A stretch of DNA of 64,000 bases, from contig NC_081415.1 in NCBI RefSeq assembly GCF_030272615.1, positions 623,345,740 to 623,409,739 of the forward strand. The letters run 5' to 3'. The stretch's first letter is position 1. Each line of letters opens with the position of its first letter. The notes beneath the pieces were generated by a model that was not told the DNA's origin, did not search any database, and saw only the letters and a program-made list of their open reading frames with translations. Below, in pieces: positions 22,663-33,102 of this stretch. This DNA comes from Cryptomeria japonica (Eukaryota > Streptophyta > Pinopsida > Cupressales > Cupressaceae). The translations under genes were made by a program, and so were the position numbers.

Positions 22663-23800
22663 GATCGACATGATCATGAATCTATCAATGTAACAACTTG
22701 AACTCAGAAATATGTCTTGAAGGGACATACTGCACCTACAACTACCACACCAAAAATCCAATATGACTTGGTTAGCCAACTACGCAAGACTCCAGCTCAG
22801 ATATCTATCTTAGAATTATTGAAACTATCACCAAAGCACAAAGACATATTGGAACAAGCACTATTGGAAACCAATGTACCTCAAAATTTGGATACAGACA
22901 GATTTCAAGCCATGGTCACCCATATGACAAGACCTTATAACCTCACCTTCTCAGAGCATGACAATACTTCCTTGAGTCATCCGCATAATACTCCTCTCCA
23001 TATTGAAGTCATTGTTTGCAAACACCGAGTAAAAAAAGTCCTAATAGATAGAGGACCCAATCTTAATATATGTACTTTAAAGCTTATCCGTGCATTAGGC
23101 TTCTCAGAAGAATCTATTGATCCTTGCAAGAAGATTACCATAAAAGCATATGATGATGAGGAAAGGTCCTCTAAAGGAACAGTGATATTACCTATTCAAG
23201 TAGGACCAGTACAGAAGGATACTATATGTCAGGTCTTAGATATTGATCTCACCTACAATATCTTGTTAGGATGACCTTGGATACATGAAATGCAAGCAGT
23301 ACCTTCTATGTATCACCAGTGTGTCAAGTTTCCTTGTGATGGACAAGAAGTATCCATATCTGCTAGTCACAATCCATTTCAACATTGCAATGCAATGGGG
23401 GTAGCTCAAGATAGTTTGGTTCCTCATAAAAGAGAAAAGCAGCGATCCTTAACATCCTTAACATCAGATATACAAACAGCAAAGCCCAACTCCTTATGGG
23501 GAGAATTCAAACAAAAAATGCAAATCAAAGACCAAGGTATGGGGGAATACTCTTTAGAGCCTTTATGTTTGGCCAAATTACCAACATCACCTAGATCTCA
23601 TGGCTTGCCTACTACATCAACACATCTGGTCACTCAGCCCATCACCAAATTTTATGGTACCTTCATCCAATTGGGCACTCTGGCACATGAATCAGAAGAC
23701 AAGGACGTTCTTAGCTAGTTATACAAAGATGAGGAAGAAGATCATAGAGAAGCCACTCTGGACATTGTTCTACCAACACACCTGTATGGAAAAGGCTACT
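22663..23800 (+). pseudogene. pol: G2 protease region
   Basis: Same frame as gag. The retropepsin domain spans about 22960-23290: VLIDRGPNLNIC holds the active-site Asp at about 23046 (usual form D-S/T/G-G; here Asp-Arg-Gly), and ILLG followed by a stop in place of Trp, then PWIH, is the normal ILLGRPWIH end. The 5' third (22717-22950) has the QLRKTPAQISILELL motif typical of Tat gag-protease linkers. Stops at about 22660, 22699, 23272 and 23716. It would mature the polyprotein. Confidence 0.88.
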
Positions 23801-23805
23801 TAATC

Positions 23806-24009
23806 ATGAAGCAAATGGGATATGGCGGTAAAGGACCTATTGGGAAATGCAAAGATGGAATCACTGAACCTATAGATCTTCCTTCACAACCTAGTAGAAA
23901 CAAAGCAGGATTGGGTTCTAAACTCAAGTTCCTATTGAAACAGCCACCACACACAACTACAAAACCTCAATGGAAGGTAAAGAAGAAGTACAAAGAAGAA
24001 TCCTGGTAG
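23806..24009 (+). pseudogene. G2 G-patch domain
   Basis: MKQMGYGGKGPIGKC-type start with regularly spaced glycines and a closing AGLG marks a G-patch, an RNA-binding or helicase-activating motif often found between protease and RT in Tat elements. It is in the same frame as gag-pol, after the stop at 23716. The following 24139-24990 segment is an open 284-codon acidic linker without a domain I can name. Confidence 0.8.
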
Positions 24010-25120
24010 GAAGCACTCTTTGAATCAGCAGAAACAATCTGCAAGACACAGGAATGTCAGGATCAGAAGTTACATCAGGAAAAGCTTCTAAAACACAAAA
24101 GGGCCATATCTGCAACAGTAGCTCATATTCAAACACTAATGTCTCAAAAACAAATCATGTCATCTCCAGATACCATTATTCCTCCCCGAGGAAGCACAGT
24201 CTATGAACAAATACAGAAAATAGAAGACGACTCTGACATAGAATCAACAAAAACTATCAAAATGGTATCTATCGTAAAAAATCTGTTTTCACCATATAAC
24301 ATACTTGTTTACAGCATAGATAGAATCTGGGATGATGCCTATGAGACAAATTCCAATGAATATGAATGGGGTACCTGCTCCAATGCTACTATAGATATCC
24401 CTAATGATACTGATTCCATATCTCTTTCTCAAGAAGAACATAACGCAAAAGATAGACCTCTTGAATTTGGACTGCAGAATATCTATGACGCCAAGAAAAG
24501 CGAACAGAAACATTATGAGCAAGTCTACATAGAAGATAATACCATCGAAGACCTTGACGAAATCCTGGACTTCTTTAAAACCAAGAACAATTATGATGAA
24601 AACTCTGCCCTAACACTCACAGTAATTGAACTTGATCCACCCAACGATTCCTTACCGCTTGTCTTTCCTGACCTCATCGACTGGGATGAACCTGAAATCC
24701 ATGATATACCAATTTTCCCAAATGATGAATCTATTATCCATTACGTATGTACTGTAAATCCAGAAATAGGCTCTACTAGTAAACAAAATAATGATGTCAA
24801 CAAACCAGGGAGTGCCAAGTCTCTCAGTCGCAAAAATGAACCAAATAAAGGATCTGATGCTGAAAACCAGTCAATGGTAGCTCTAGATCACAAAAAAGTA
24901 AAAATAAAGGACGCATCTGAGGGTGAAAACCTTTTTAAGGCACCTAACGATGGGAGACTTGACACTCTTCCTGAGCACTTTCATGAGTGATCGCCCATTT
25001 TGATTGAGCCCACTCAATCAATCAACATTGGTACCACAGAAGCAACCAGAAACATACACCTGGCAGAATCCCTCAGAGAGGAAGAAAGATTAGCATTCAT
25101 CATTTTTTTTAAAGAATAAC
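24010..25120 (+). pseudogene. G2 protease-RT linker, acidic, unknown
   Basis: In frame with gag-pol. After a stop at 24007 the stretch from about 24139 to 24988 is open and rich in Asp, Glu, Asn and Ser, with no motif I recognise. It ends LPEHFHE followed by TGA where Trp is expected. A second part (24991-25120) leads into RT. Length and acidity match spacer regions between protease and RT in large Tat elements. Confidence 0.7.
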
Positions 25121-26290
25121 AAATTAACTTTGCTTGGTCATATGTTGATATGCCCGGAGTAGATCCACACTTAATCATGGATCACTTGTCTATTTCTATA
25201 GGAGTTAAGCCAGTCAAGAAAAAGCGACGAAAGATGAATCCACAGGTGGCACTCATGGTCAAAACTGAACTAAAGAAACTATTAGATGTCGGATTCATTT
25301 GATCCATTGACTATGCAGAATGGATTTCCAACATTGTTCTAGTATCAAAACCAGATGGTACTATTAGAATATGCACTGACTTCAGAGACGTCAACAAAGC
25401 TTGTCCAAAGGATGACTTTCCTCTACCAAGTATCGACATCATTGTAGATCTCATAGCAGGCCATGCAATGCTCTCACTAATGGATGGTTTCTTAGGCTAT
25501 AATCAAATCAAAATAGCTCCTCAAGATCAAGATAAAACAGTATTCACCTATCCTTGGGGAACGTACTATTGGAATGTTATGCCTTTTGGCTTGAAGAATG
25601 TAGGGGCCACTTATCAAAGAGCAATGACGACAATATTCCATGACATGATGCATACATTTATGGAAGACTATGTGGATGATTTACTCACTAAGTCCTTCAC
25701 TAGAGCCGAACATCTCAACATCCTAAAAAAGACGTTTGTTCGGTTGGAGAAATTCCAAGTCAGGCTCAACCCTAAGAAGTGTGTCTTTGGGGTTACATCA
25801 GGCAAGTTACTAGGCTACATAGTCTCAGCTAAAGGTATTGAAGTAGATCCAGCAAAGGTACAAGCCATTATGGACATGCCACCACCAAAGAATATCAGTC
25901 AACTTAGATCTCTACAGGGACGACTTCAATCAATCAGGTGATTCATCGCTCAGCTAGCAGATAAAAGTCTACCATTTAACCATTTACCACACAAAAATGT
26001 ACCATTCAAATGGGAGGCCAAGTGTGCGGAATCTTTTTACCAAATCAAACAGTACCTGATGAATCCACCAGTTCTGGTACCACCAGTCACAGGAAAGCCT
26101 CGTATCTTATATATCTCAACAACAGATATATCACTGGGGGCACTATTGGCACAAGAAGATCAACAAGGGAAGGAACGCGCAATATATTATATCAGTAGGA
26201 CATTGAATGGCTATGAACTCAACTATACATTCATTGAAAAGGCTTGCCTAACAGTGGTCTTTGCATCTCAGAAGTTCTGACATTATATGC
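25121..26290 (+). pseudogene. pol: G2 reverse transcriptase and RNase H
   Basis: RT begins with PVKKKRRKMNPQ, then VSKPDGTIRICTDFRDVNKACPKDDFPLP, LMDGFLGYNQI, MPFGLKNVGATYQRAM and the catalytic box YVDDLL (25669-25686). RNase H 1 follows with LPHKNVPFKW, ILYISTTDISLGALLAQ and YELNYTFIEKACL. Stops at about 25117, 25300, 25938 and 26278, several at positions where CGA or TGG is expected, consistent with cytosine deamination. Catalytic Asp residues of RT are kept. In the same frame as gag. Confidence 0.93.
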
Positions 26291-26970
26291 TAGCACATAC
26301 CATTAAGCTAGTCGCAAAAATTGATCCTCTCAAATATCTACTCAACAAGACAGCTCTTATAGGCCGATTGGCTAAATGGGTCATGATTCTCAGTGAATTT
26401 GACATCCAATACATAGAAAGATGAGCCATCAAGGGACAAGCAATTGCAAATCAGTTGGCTAAAGCACCACTCCCAGGCAAACACACCATGAAGATCAAAT
26501 TTCCAGATAGGGATGTTCTTTCTCTTTCTACTAAACAATGGACCCTATACTCTGACGGATCCTATACACAACATGGTTCCGGTGCTAGCATTCTGTTCAT
26601 CACTCCTGAAGGACACACTATCCCAAAGTCATATAGGCTTATGTTTCCATGCACAAATAATGTGGCTGAATATGAGGCACTGGTCATAGGCATCAAAACG
26701 GCCGTCAAATGGAAAATCATAGAGTTAAAAGTTTATGGAGACTCACAACTAGCCATCAATCAAATCAACAACAACTATCACACCAAGGATGACAAGCTAC
26801 TACCCTACAAGCGAATGGTGGATGACTTCAAACAGTATTTTGTGCACATCACCTTCGAGCAAATATCAAGATTAAACAACAAAGCAGCCGATGCAATGGC
26901 TACTATCACTTCACTACTACAAATTCCAGAGCAACAGAGTCATTACGAGTTCTTGGTAGAGCAACTGTTC
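26291..26970 (+). pseudogene. pol: G2 connection and archaeal-type RNase H (aRH)
   Basis: After the connection (AKIDPLKYLL, LAKWVMILSEFDIQY) the second RNase H spans about 26535-26920: LYSDGSYTQ (Asp), NNVAEYEALVIG (Glu), VYGDSQLAINQI (Asp) and NKAADAMA (Asp) supply the full D-E-D-D set. This duplicated RNase H, separate from the usual one, defines the Tat lineage. One stop at about 26422 (Arg codon to TGA). Confidence 0.93.
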
Positions 26971-28288
26971 TCCCCCGCCTATGACCACTCTGAGTCCCAG
27001 GTTATCTATGCCTTGACTGGTTCAGATTCTCCGTTATATGGACCAATATACGACTACCTCAAGCACAATATCTTACCAATTGACCAATCCTGTAACCAAA
27101 AACATAACTTTATCCGACAAGCTACCCGTTACACCCTTACCGCTGATACTTTATATCGTCGAGGTCTAGATGGTACTCTTCTTCGTTGCCTTGATCGTAA
27201 TGATTCCGATTCTGCTTTACACGAGCTACGAAGGTATTTGTGGCACACATTCAAGTGGTACTACTCTTGCTAAAAATCTTTTAAGGATGGGATACTACTA
27301 GCCTACAATGGAGAAAGACTCATATCACTTCGCTAAAAAATGTCCTAAATACCAAATTCATGGTAATCTCATACATGTACTAGCATAGGAACTACAGCCA
27401 TTTACAACATCGTGGCCCTTTTGTCAGTGGGGACTAGACTTGGTTGGCAAAATTCATCCTTCATCTTCAAATGGACACAAGTTCATTATAACAACAACAA
27501 AATATTTTACCAAATGGATCGAAGCAGTTCCCATGACCACACTGACTAGGAAACAAATTGCCTCTTTTATCCTAAATTATCTGATCTGCAGATATGGTAT
27601 TCCAAGTTCAATCATCACAGATAATGGACAGCCTTTCAAGAATCAAGATGTCCAAGAACTATGTGAAAAATTCAAAATCCAACATAGGTTTTCTACACCA
27701 TACTACCCACAGGGCAATGGTCAACCAGAAGCATCTAACAAGACAATCTTGAAAATCCTAAAGAAAATAGTAAATGATGCAGGCAAAGATTGGCACGTAC
27801 AACTCAATCCAGCACTTTGGGCATACAGAACCAGCATCCGTACACCTACAGGAGCAACACCATACTCATTGGTATATGGATCAGAAGCCATTTTACCCTT
27901 GGAGGTAGAAATCCCATCTCTCAGAGTCTCTTTGAAAGGTTTAATCCTAGATGAAGAATATCGAGTTAACCGACTGCAAGAAATTGAACTATTAGATGAA
28001 AGATGCCAACATGCTTATACTCATCTCAAATCATATCAACAACGCATGTGTAGGAGCTACAATCACAAGGTCATTCCCCACAACTTCAAGGTTGGTGACC
28101 TAGTCCTCAAAGAAAATCCAAGAAATCAGCAAGATCGAGAAAAGAAAGGGAAATTTGAACCTAACTGGTTGGATCCCTATGTTATCATATCAGTCTATGG
28201 ATCAGGTGCCTATCAGCTAACAAATTCTAAAGGAGATGTGCTTGACAAACCAACTAACAACATCCATCTAAAGAGGTACTACACTTAA
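26971..28288 (+). pseudogene. pol: G2 integrase
   Basis: N-terminal part continues in the gag-pol frame to about 27230, where a frameshift moves the reading to another frame up to the TAA at 28286. The HHCC zinc finger is damaged (the last Cys of CPKC is Tyr). The core has GLDLVG, ITDNGQPF and NGQPEASNKT, so all three acidic residues D, D and E are present, unlike G1. WHVQLNPALWAYRTSIRTPTG, SLVYGSEAILPLE and the C-terminal GKFEPNWLDPYVI follow. Stops around 27300 and 27388 break the 5' half. Confidence 0.92.
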
Positions 28289-28307
28289 GTGGCCTAGTGC
28301 ACGAAAA

Positions 28308-28420
28308 AAGCCAAAAAAAAAAAAAATAAATAAAAAAAAATCAAAAAGTCCAGAAAAAGCAAAAACATAAAGTACAAATAAAAACAAATGGTGAAAACCT
28401 GGTAAACAGGCGCTCTTGTG
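28308..28420 (+). other. A-rich tract and conserved motif after G2 pol
   Basis: A-rich 28308-28388 followed by GGTGAAAACCTGGTAAACAGGC (about 28388-28409), the same motif that is doubled in G1 at 2693 and 2734. Confidence 0.75.
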
Positions 28421-29610
28421 AAAGAATGGCTCCTCCATCTATATCAATACCATTTTATCCATACAAACACTATCGACCATCGCCCAACACTTAGCAAAAA
28501 TCCATTCAGGACATACTTAGCGTAGTCACTATCCTGATTTATCTATATATATCCTCTTACCACATCCCACCATGGCTTGGAAATCACTGTACATGATCAT
28601 ATCAAGAGGCACACTCAGTTAGGGGCATTAACTTGTTCAAAAACTTGCAAACATTCAAGACATCACAACTATTACAAAACTCAGACGCATGACATCCAAC
28701 AACCAAAACTATGCTTCATCACAAAAACCAAAACAAAACAATCACAAAAATACCAAGAATGGATGATTTTTTGAAGTACTAAATGTTGCATTCTTGCATA
28801 AAAATCTTGACTAATTTTGCATTTTGAACTTTTTCAAATTTGGATTTTCTTTCTTATCTCACGAAATGCTTCAAAGCTAGAGATCAAGGGGAACTTCCTA
28901 TATTTTTTTAGTCTTCTGTTTGTGAGGCGATCACTTGTACTGTGTGAATACATGCTTCAAGACGTGATACATCGAATATCACTGAAGGCCTGATTCCACT
29001 TCACGCATACAAATGATTTAATCTTGTCTGTTTATGCAATACACACTCAGGTCATCCTGGTTCAATTATACCTTGACGCTTGTGCTATCTTGCAAAATCA
29101 AAAATCATGTAAATTTTTCTCAGGTCATTATGGTTCAATTATACCATTATGCTTCTATAAATTTTCAACATATCCTAAACAAATCAATGCTCAATGATGA
29201 TATCTACAAAGAAAGCAAACGAATGGCTATATCGGATGGCAAATACAGAATGAGGATGCTTCCAAAAACATAGTTGCATATCATTTTACAATTAGTTGCA
29301 TATCATTTTACATTAATTGCATATCATTTAACCATAGTTGCATATCAAATCATACATCTCATTTTCAAGATACATCTCATAGCATATAAAAGCATACACC
29401 CTGCATCATACATTATATCATCTATTTAAAGCATTACATCACATAAACAAAATAACCCAAATAAATGCATCCATATAAACACCCCACATGATCAACAAAA
29501 ATGGTGTTGTAGATATATATATCTCAAAAATAATCAAAATGTACAAAATGTGTCAACACTGTGTCCAGTACAAAGAATAACAATGATCCAAAAATACAAC
29601 AGAGACCATG
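28421..29610 (+). other. G2 3' noncoding spacer with a ~24 bp tandem repeat
   Basis: No gene recognised. TTGCATATCATTT occurs four times at about 29273, 29295, 29318 and 29339, in units of 22-24 bp. The 28450-28770 part is CA-rich with no family features. Confidence 0.65.
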
Positions 29611-29619
29611 TCTCTCAAG

Positions 29620-31560
29620 TATGACTATCCCCTGACGGAGATGGTCTCGCTCCAGATGTCCCTGCTCCTGGATCTCCAGGAGGGTCCTATCTCGGTGGCC
29701 CTGTGACACCTCAGCTCTCAGATCGCGACCCAGTATCTCGAGATCGACTAGATCTCGACTATGCAAAGCTCTGTACTAGGCGATCCCTGGGTACTGTAGC
29801 CTCATAGTGCCACTGATAATACTTTGCCTCCTGGGCTCTCAACACAAGCTCTCTCAGGGTGTCTCTCATCAGACCACCCACCGCTGCTCTCTGCATACTC
29901 AACACCACCTCCTCTGCTTGTCCCCTCTGCTCTATCTCAGTATCTTGCTCAGTGGTCAACTAAGAAATCTACCGCTGATAGGTCAAAATCTGTGCCTGCA
30001 GCTGCTGTACAGTAATCTGTAGGGTCCGCATCTGAGCATCGTCCATATGACCTGGGACCCGAACCCATAGCGTTACCTGTGCTGGAAGAAACCCTCCCAC
30101 TCGGCCTGTCCTCGGTGCTGGAGGTGGCAGTATATCCGTCCTCCTCCTCTGCGCTGGTCACCTAGCCTCCTCTGTACCACCCACTACAGCTAACACCTCC
30201 CCCACTCTCCCCTCTCCAGCGACTCCAATAGCCAATCCACCTCTCCCCCTGTCTATCACCGCCTGTCTCACCGCTCTATCCACACCTCTATCCCCTCTCC
30301 TCCCTCTATTTCCCTACCTCCCTCTGGCTCCTCTCCCTCATCCTCCACCTCCATTATCCCCATCATCTCTGTCGTCTCCCCCATCTCCGTCCTCCTCATC
30401 CAAATCAAAGACTGGCCTCATCTCCTCAAGATCAGATATCCTGGCCACCGCCCGCACAGCAAACAATCGAGCAAACTCATCCATCATGCCCGCATCCTAA
30501 ATCTCAGGGACATAATCCCATATCTGCTCTGCTAACCCCACAAAATCCTCCACCGCCACTGCACTATCAATGGTTGGCCCCCAATCTGCCACATCCTGCT
30601 GCCGCTGTGCATATAGGCACGCTCCTTGTGGAATACCCTGCTGGCGCCCAAACTGCCTCAAAACTCAGGTCACCACAAACCTCTCAATCACGAATGGGGT
30701 CCTCCGGATTAGGTACCTGGTCATGAATACAAAGAGCATCTCCAGTCCATCCTCGGCCCACACCTCACATCCTGTGTACAGTCGCCAAGTGACCGTATCT
30801 ATATCATCTAGTACTCTCCTCCAATGCTCTAGTTTTCCCAACTTACATTGGACAACTAGCCCCCTATATCCATAGGCATATGCCACACCTATAGGCCTGT
30901 CTCTGTCTACTAGTGGCCTCGCCACTGGAATGAGCTCCTAGCACCATACCTGTAATAATGTCACGCCAGCTGACAAACTGCCATAACCGAGGTATACTAC
31001 CTCATGCAGACCCCTGTATAGATGGGCCAGCATAGCTGACCCCCATGAAAACCTCTGGCCCTGTGTAACCATCTCCTCCAACACCAGCCCCCATCCCACC
31101 GAAAATCCCTTTGACCTCCGATCAGGACAAAGGAATCCACCAATGAACCTTGCTAGTATGGATGGCAGTGGCATGTAATCCAGGTCTAGAAACTCCTACC
31201 ATGGGATCTCATAGCCACAGACTGTATCATCCTGGAAAATGTGGCGGAGTGCCTCTGTCCCACCCTCCTCCGATAGCTCATATGGCAGTAGTGCCCCTAC
31301 TACAGGGATGCGCAGGATCCTGTAACAGTCCTCTAGTGTGACTGTCATCTCTCCAGTGGCAAAATGGAAGGTGTTCGTATCATTGTGCCACCTCTCTGCA
31401 AGTGCTGTCAATAGCCTCTAGTTCACAGTGAACCGAGGCATATCTAAGAGGGAAGTCAACCCACATCTCTCGATAATATCAAGATCAGTCTACGACAACC
31501 GCGGTATCAATGTCCACGGTCTGGGAAATCTCTCCCGCAACTGCACCACACCCAATTGCT
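29620..31560 (-). pseudogene. Antisense plant mobile domain (PMD) gene inside G2
   Basis: Minus strand, one main frame: 31411-31196 with RWHNDTNTFHFATGEMTVTLEDC; 31174-30938 with GFSVGWGLVLEEM and VTLLQVW; 30925-30665 with a conserved C-terminal PMD segment; then 29959-29759 with a charged helical region. An upstream piece (31560-31420, ERFPRPW, DLDIIERCGL) belongs to it. The end (29760-29620) is Arg/Ser-rich with a Pro/Gly tail in a shifted frame, matching the end of the G1 gene. At least four stops and one or two frameshifts. It lies antisense to pol and upstream of it on the minus strand sit array 3 and a TATA candidate. More GC-rich than the rest of G2, which hints at a separate origin. 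Confidence 0.82.
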
Positions 31561-31689
31561 CCTATCAACAAGAAAAACAAATCCAATATTAGTTTCCACA
31601 TAAAAACAATGATATCAAAATCAAACTTACATCAACAACATGAATCCATTTGCTCATCTACATCAAGTTCAAAATCCTATCATTTCATA

Positions 31690-31858
31690 TCAACTTGTAA
31701 AACAACTCAAGTTATCAAAAACCATATCAAAACTTGTAACACAACTCAAGTCTCCACAATCACAAAAACTTGTAAAACAACTCAAGTTTCCCACCCATAT
31801 CAGCTTGTAACACAACTCAAGTTTCCAACCCATATCAGCTTGTAACACAAATTAGGCT
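31690..31858 (+). repeat. ~36 bp tandem repeat with ACTTG...CAAGT arms
   Basis: Five copies of CTTGTAAAACAACTCAAGTT type (about 31694, 31731, 31768, 31804, 31841). Each unit can fold on itself by pairing ACTTG with CAAGT. It lies just upstream (minus strand) of the PMD core. Confidence 0.8.
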
Positions 31859-32043
31859 TCACACATTGAACTTGAAACACAGTAAGCACACAAATCATAT
31901 TTTGATCAAAACACCACATTGATATCTATACATAACTTGAAAAAATCGCAAATCAAAACAAGTTATACCGCCGCTCATATTGGATAAATCTATAAAATCA
32001 TGATAGACAAGCACAACAAATTTATAAATCGGCTTATCTCGCA

Positions 32044-32503
32044 AAATTTTTCCAGATGTGCTAAAACAGACTCCTGCTGTGCTAAAACTCCCCCACGTGC
32101 TAGGCTGTTTTTCCTACACACTAATCTATTTACACTATGCATTAGATTGATTCTACGTACTAAAATCTTTCCCCCATGCGCCACCTAACCCACTCTATGT
32201 GCTAAACCCTACCCACGCACTAATCTACACTTCCTAGGTGTTACCTGTTTGACCCTATGCACTAAACCCCCTTACCTATGCGAACCCCTACGACCCCTAT
32301 GCACTAGGTCTACCCTATGCGCTAAACTGTTGACCTGATGCGCTACCTGATGGTTGCCATGCGCTATTCTACATATATGTGCTAACCTATTTCTTTTATG
32401 CGCTATCCTATCTATTTCAGACGCGACCCCTAATATTCGACATGATGCGCTACTTAAAACTTCGTATGTGCTAATCTATGCCCTAGATGCGCTAAATCGT
32501 TAA
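32044..32503 (-). repeat. Array 3: ~22 copies of ATGCGCTA, reverse complement of arrays 1 and 2
   Basis: The last base of the ATGCGCTA core falls at 32063, 32084, 32102, 32123, 32144, 32162, 32183, 32204, 32222, 32243, 32264, a weak one near 32283, then 32306, 32324, 32345, 32366, 32384, 32405, 32426, 32452, 32473 and 32494. Steps are mostly 21, 21, 18 in rotation (a 60 bp higher-order period). On the minus strand it reads LAHLEKF, LAQQESV, LARGGV: the same Leu-Ala-His/Arg pattern as in the sense leader, with 7, 7 and 6 residues. It lies upstream of the antisense PMD gene. Confidence 0.92.
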
Positions 32504-33090
32504 ACCCGAACTTTGAAAATAAAAAAATGACTAAAAATGACCAAATGAAAAGTCAAAAAAGGGTAAAAAATGTTGATTTACTGGTGGTCCATGCGCTGCA
32601 GGTCTCCAGTACCTCCAAACGCCCTCAAAACGGTGTCTATGATACGGAATAGGCATTTTTCTCTATAGACCAAATTCTCTTTCTCCAAAGTCAACAAAGC
32701 ACAAATGAATCTAATTCAAGCCCTTTTCCCCTTTTATAGGAGGAAAATGAAATTAGGGTTAGCCGAACGGGCCTATAATATGGTCGTGGTCTCCCCTATA
32801 CCATAACATTTGTAACTTATCGGGAGATGAATCAATTTCCCCACATTTCACATGCATGAAATCATACACATCATACGCAACTCATCAAATTAAATCAAAA
32901 ATTTTCAAAATATTGATTCATCTCCCGAGGGGGCATCACCATCAAATATCGAATCTGGGGCATCACACATCAAATCAAATCTAGGGCACGACTGGCAAAT
33001 CATAAGAGCGACACAAAAATTGCATTTGATCATAAATCACAAAAACCCATCATTTTATTTGAAATAACATGTGCACACATGTCACTTCAA
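32504..33090. other. G2 region between array 3 and PPT
   Basis: No coding sequence recognised apart from the antisense TATA candidate. AT-rich and followed by the polypurine tract. Confidence 0.6.
32730..32738 (-). promoter_or_regulatory. Candidate antisense TATA box (TATAAAAGG) in G2
   Basis: TATAAAAGG on the minus strand, about 235 bp upstream of array 3 and ~1.2 kb upstream of the PMD core. Transcription from here would place array 3 in the leader of the PMD transcript, mirroring arrays 1 and 2 in the leader of the gag-pol transcript. The matching site in G1 is 6714-6721. Confidence 0.5.
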
Positions 33091-33102
33091 AGAGGGGCAA
33101 AA
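33089..33102 (+). promoter_or_regulatory. G2 polypurine tract
   Basis: AAAGAGGGGCAAAA directly before the 3' LTR (TGTAGACGT). Nearly identical to G1. Confidence 0.9.

Noticed and set aside
29807-31341. Plus-strand ORFs of 60-100 codons in the G2 3' region
   Set aside because: Shadows of the minus-strand PMD gene.
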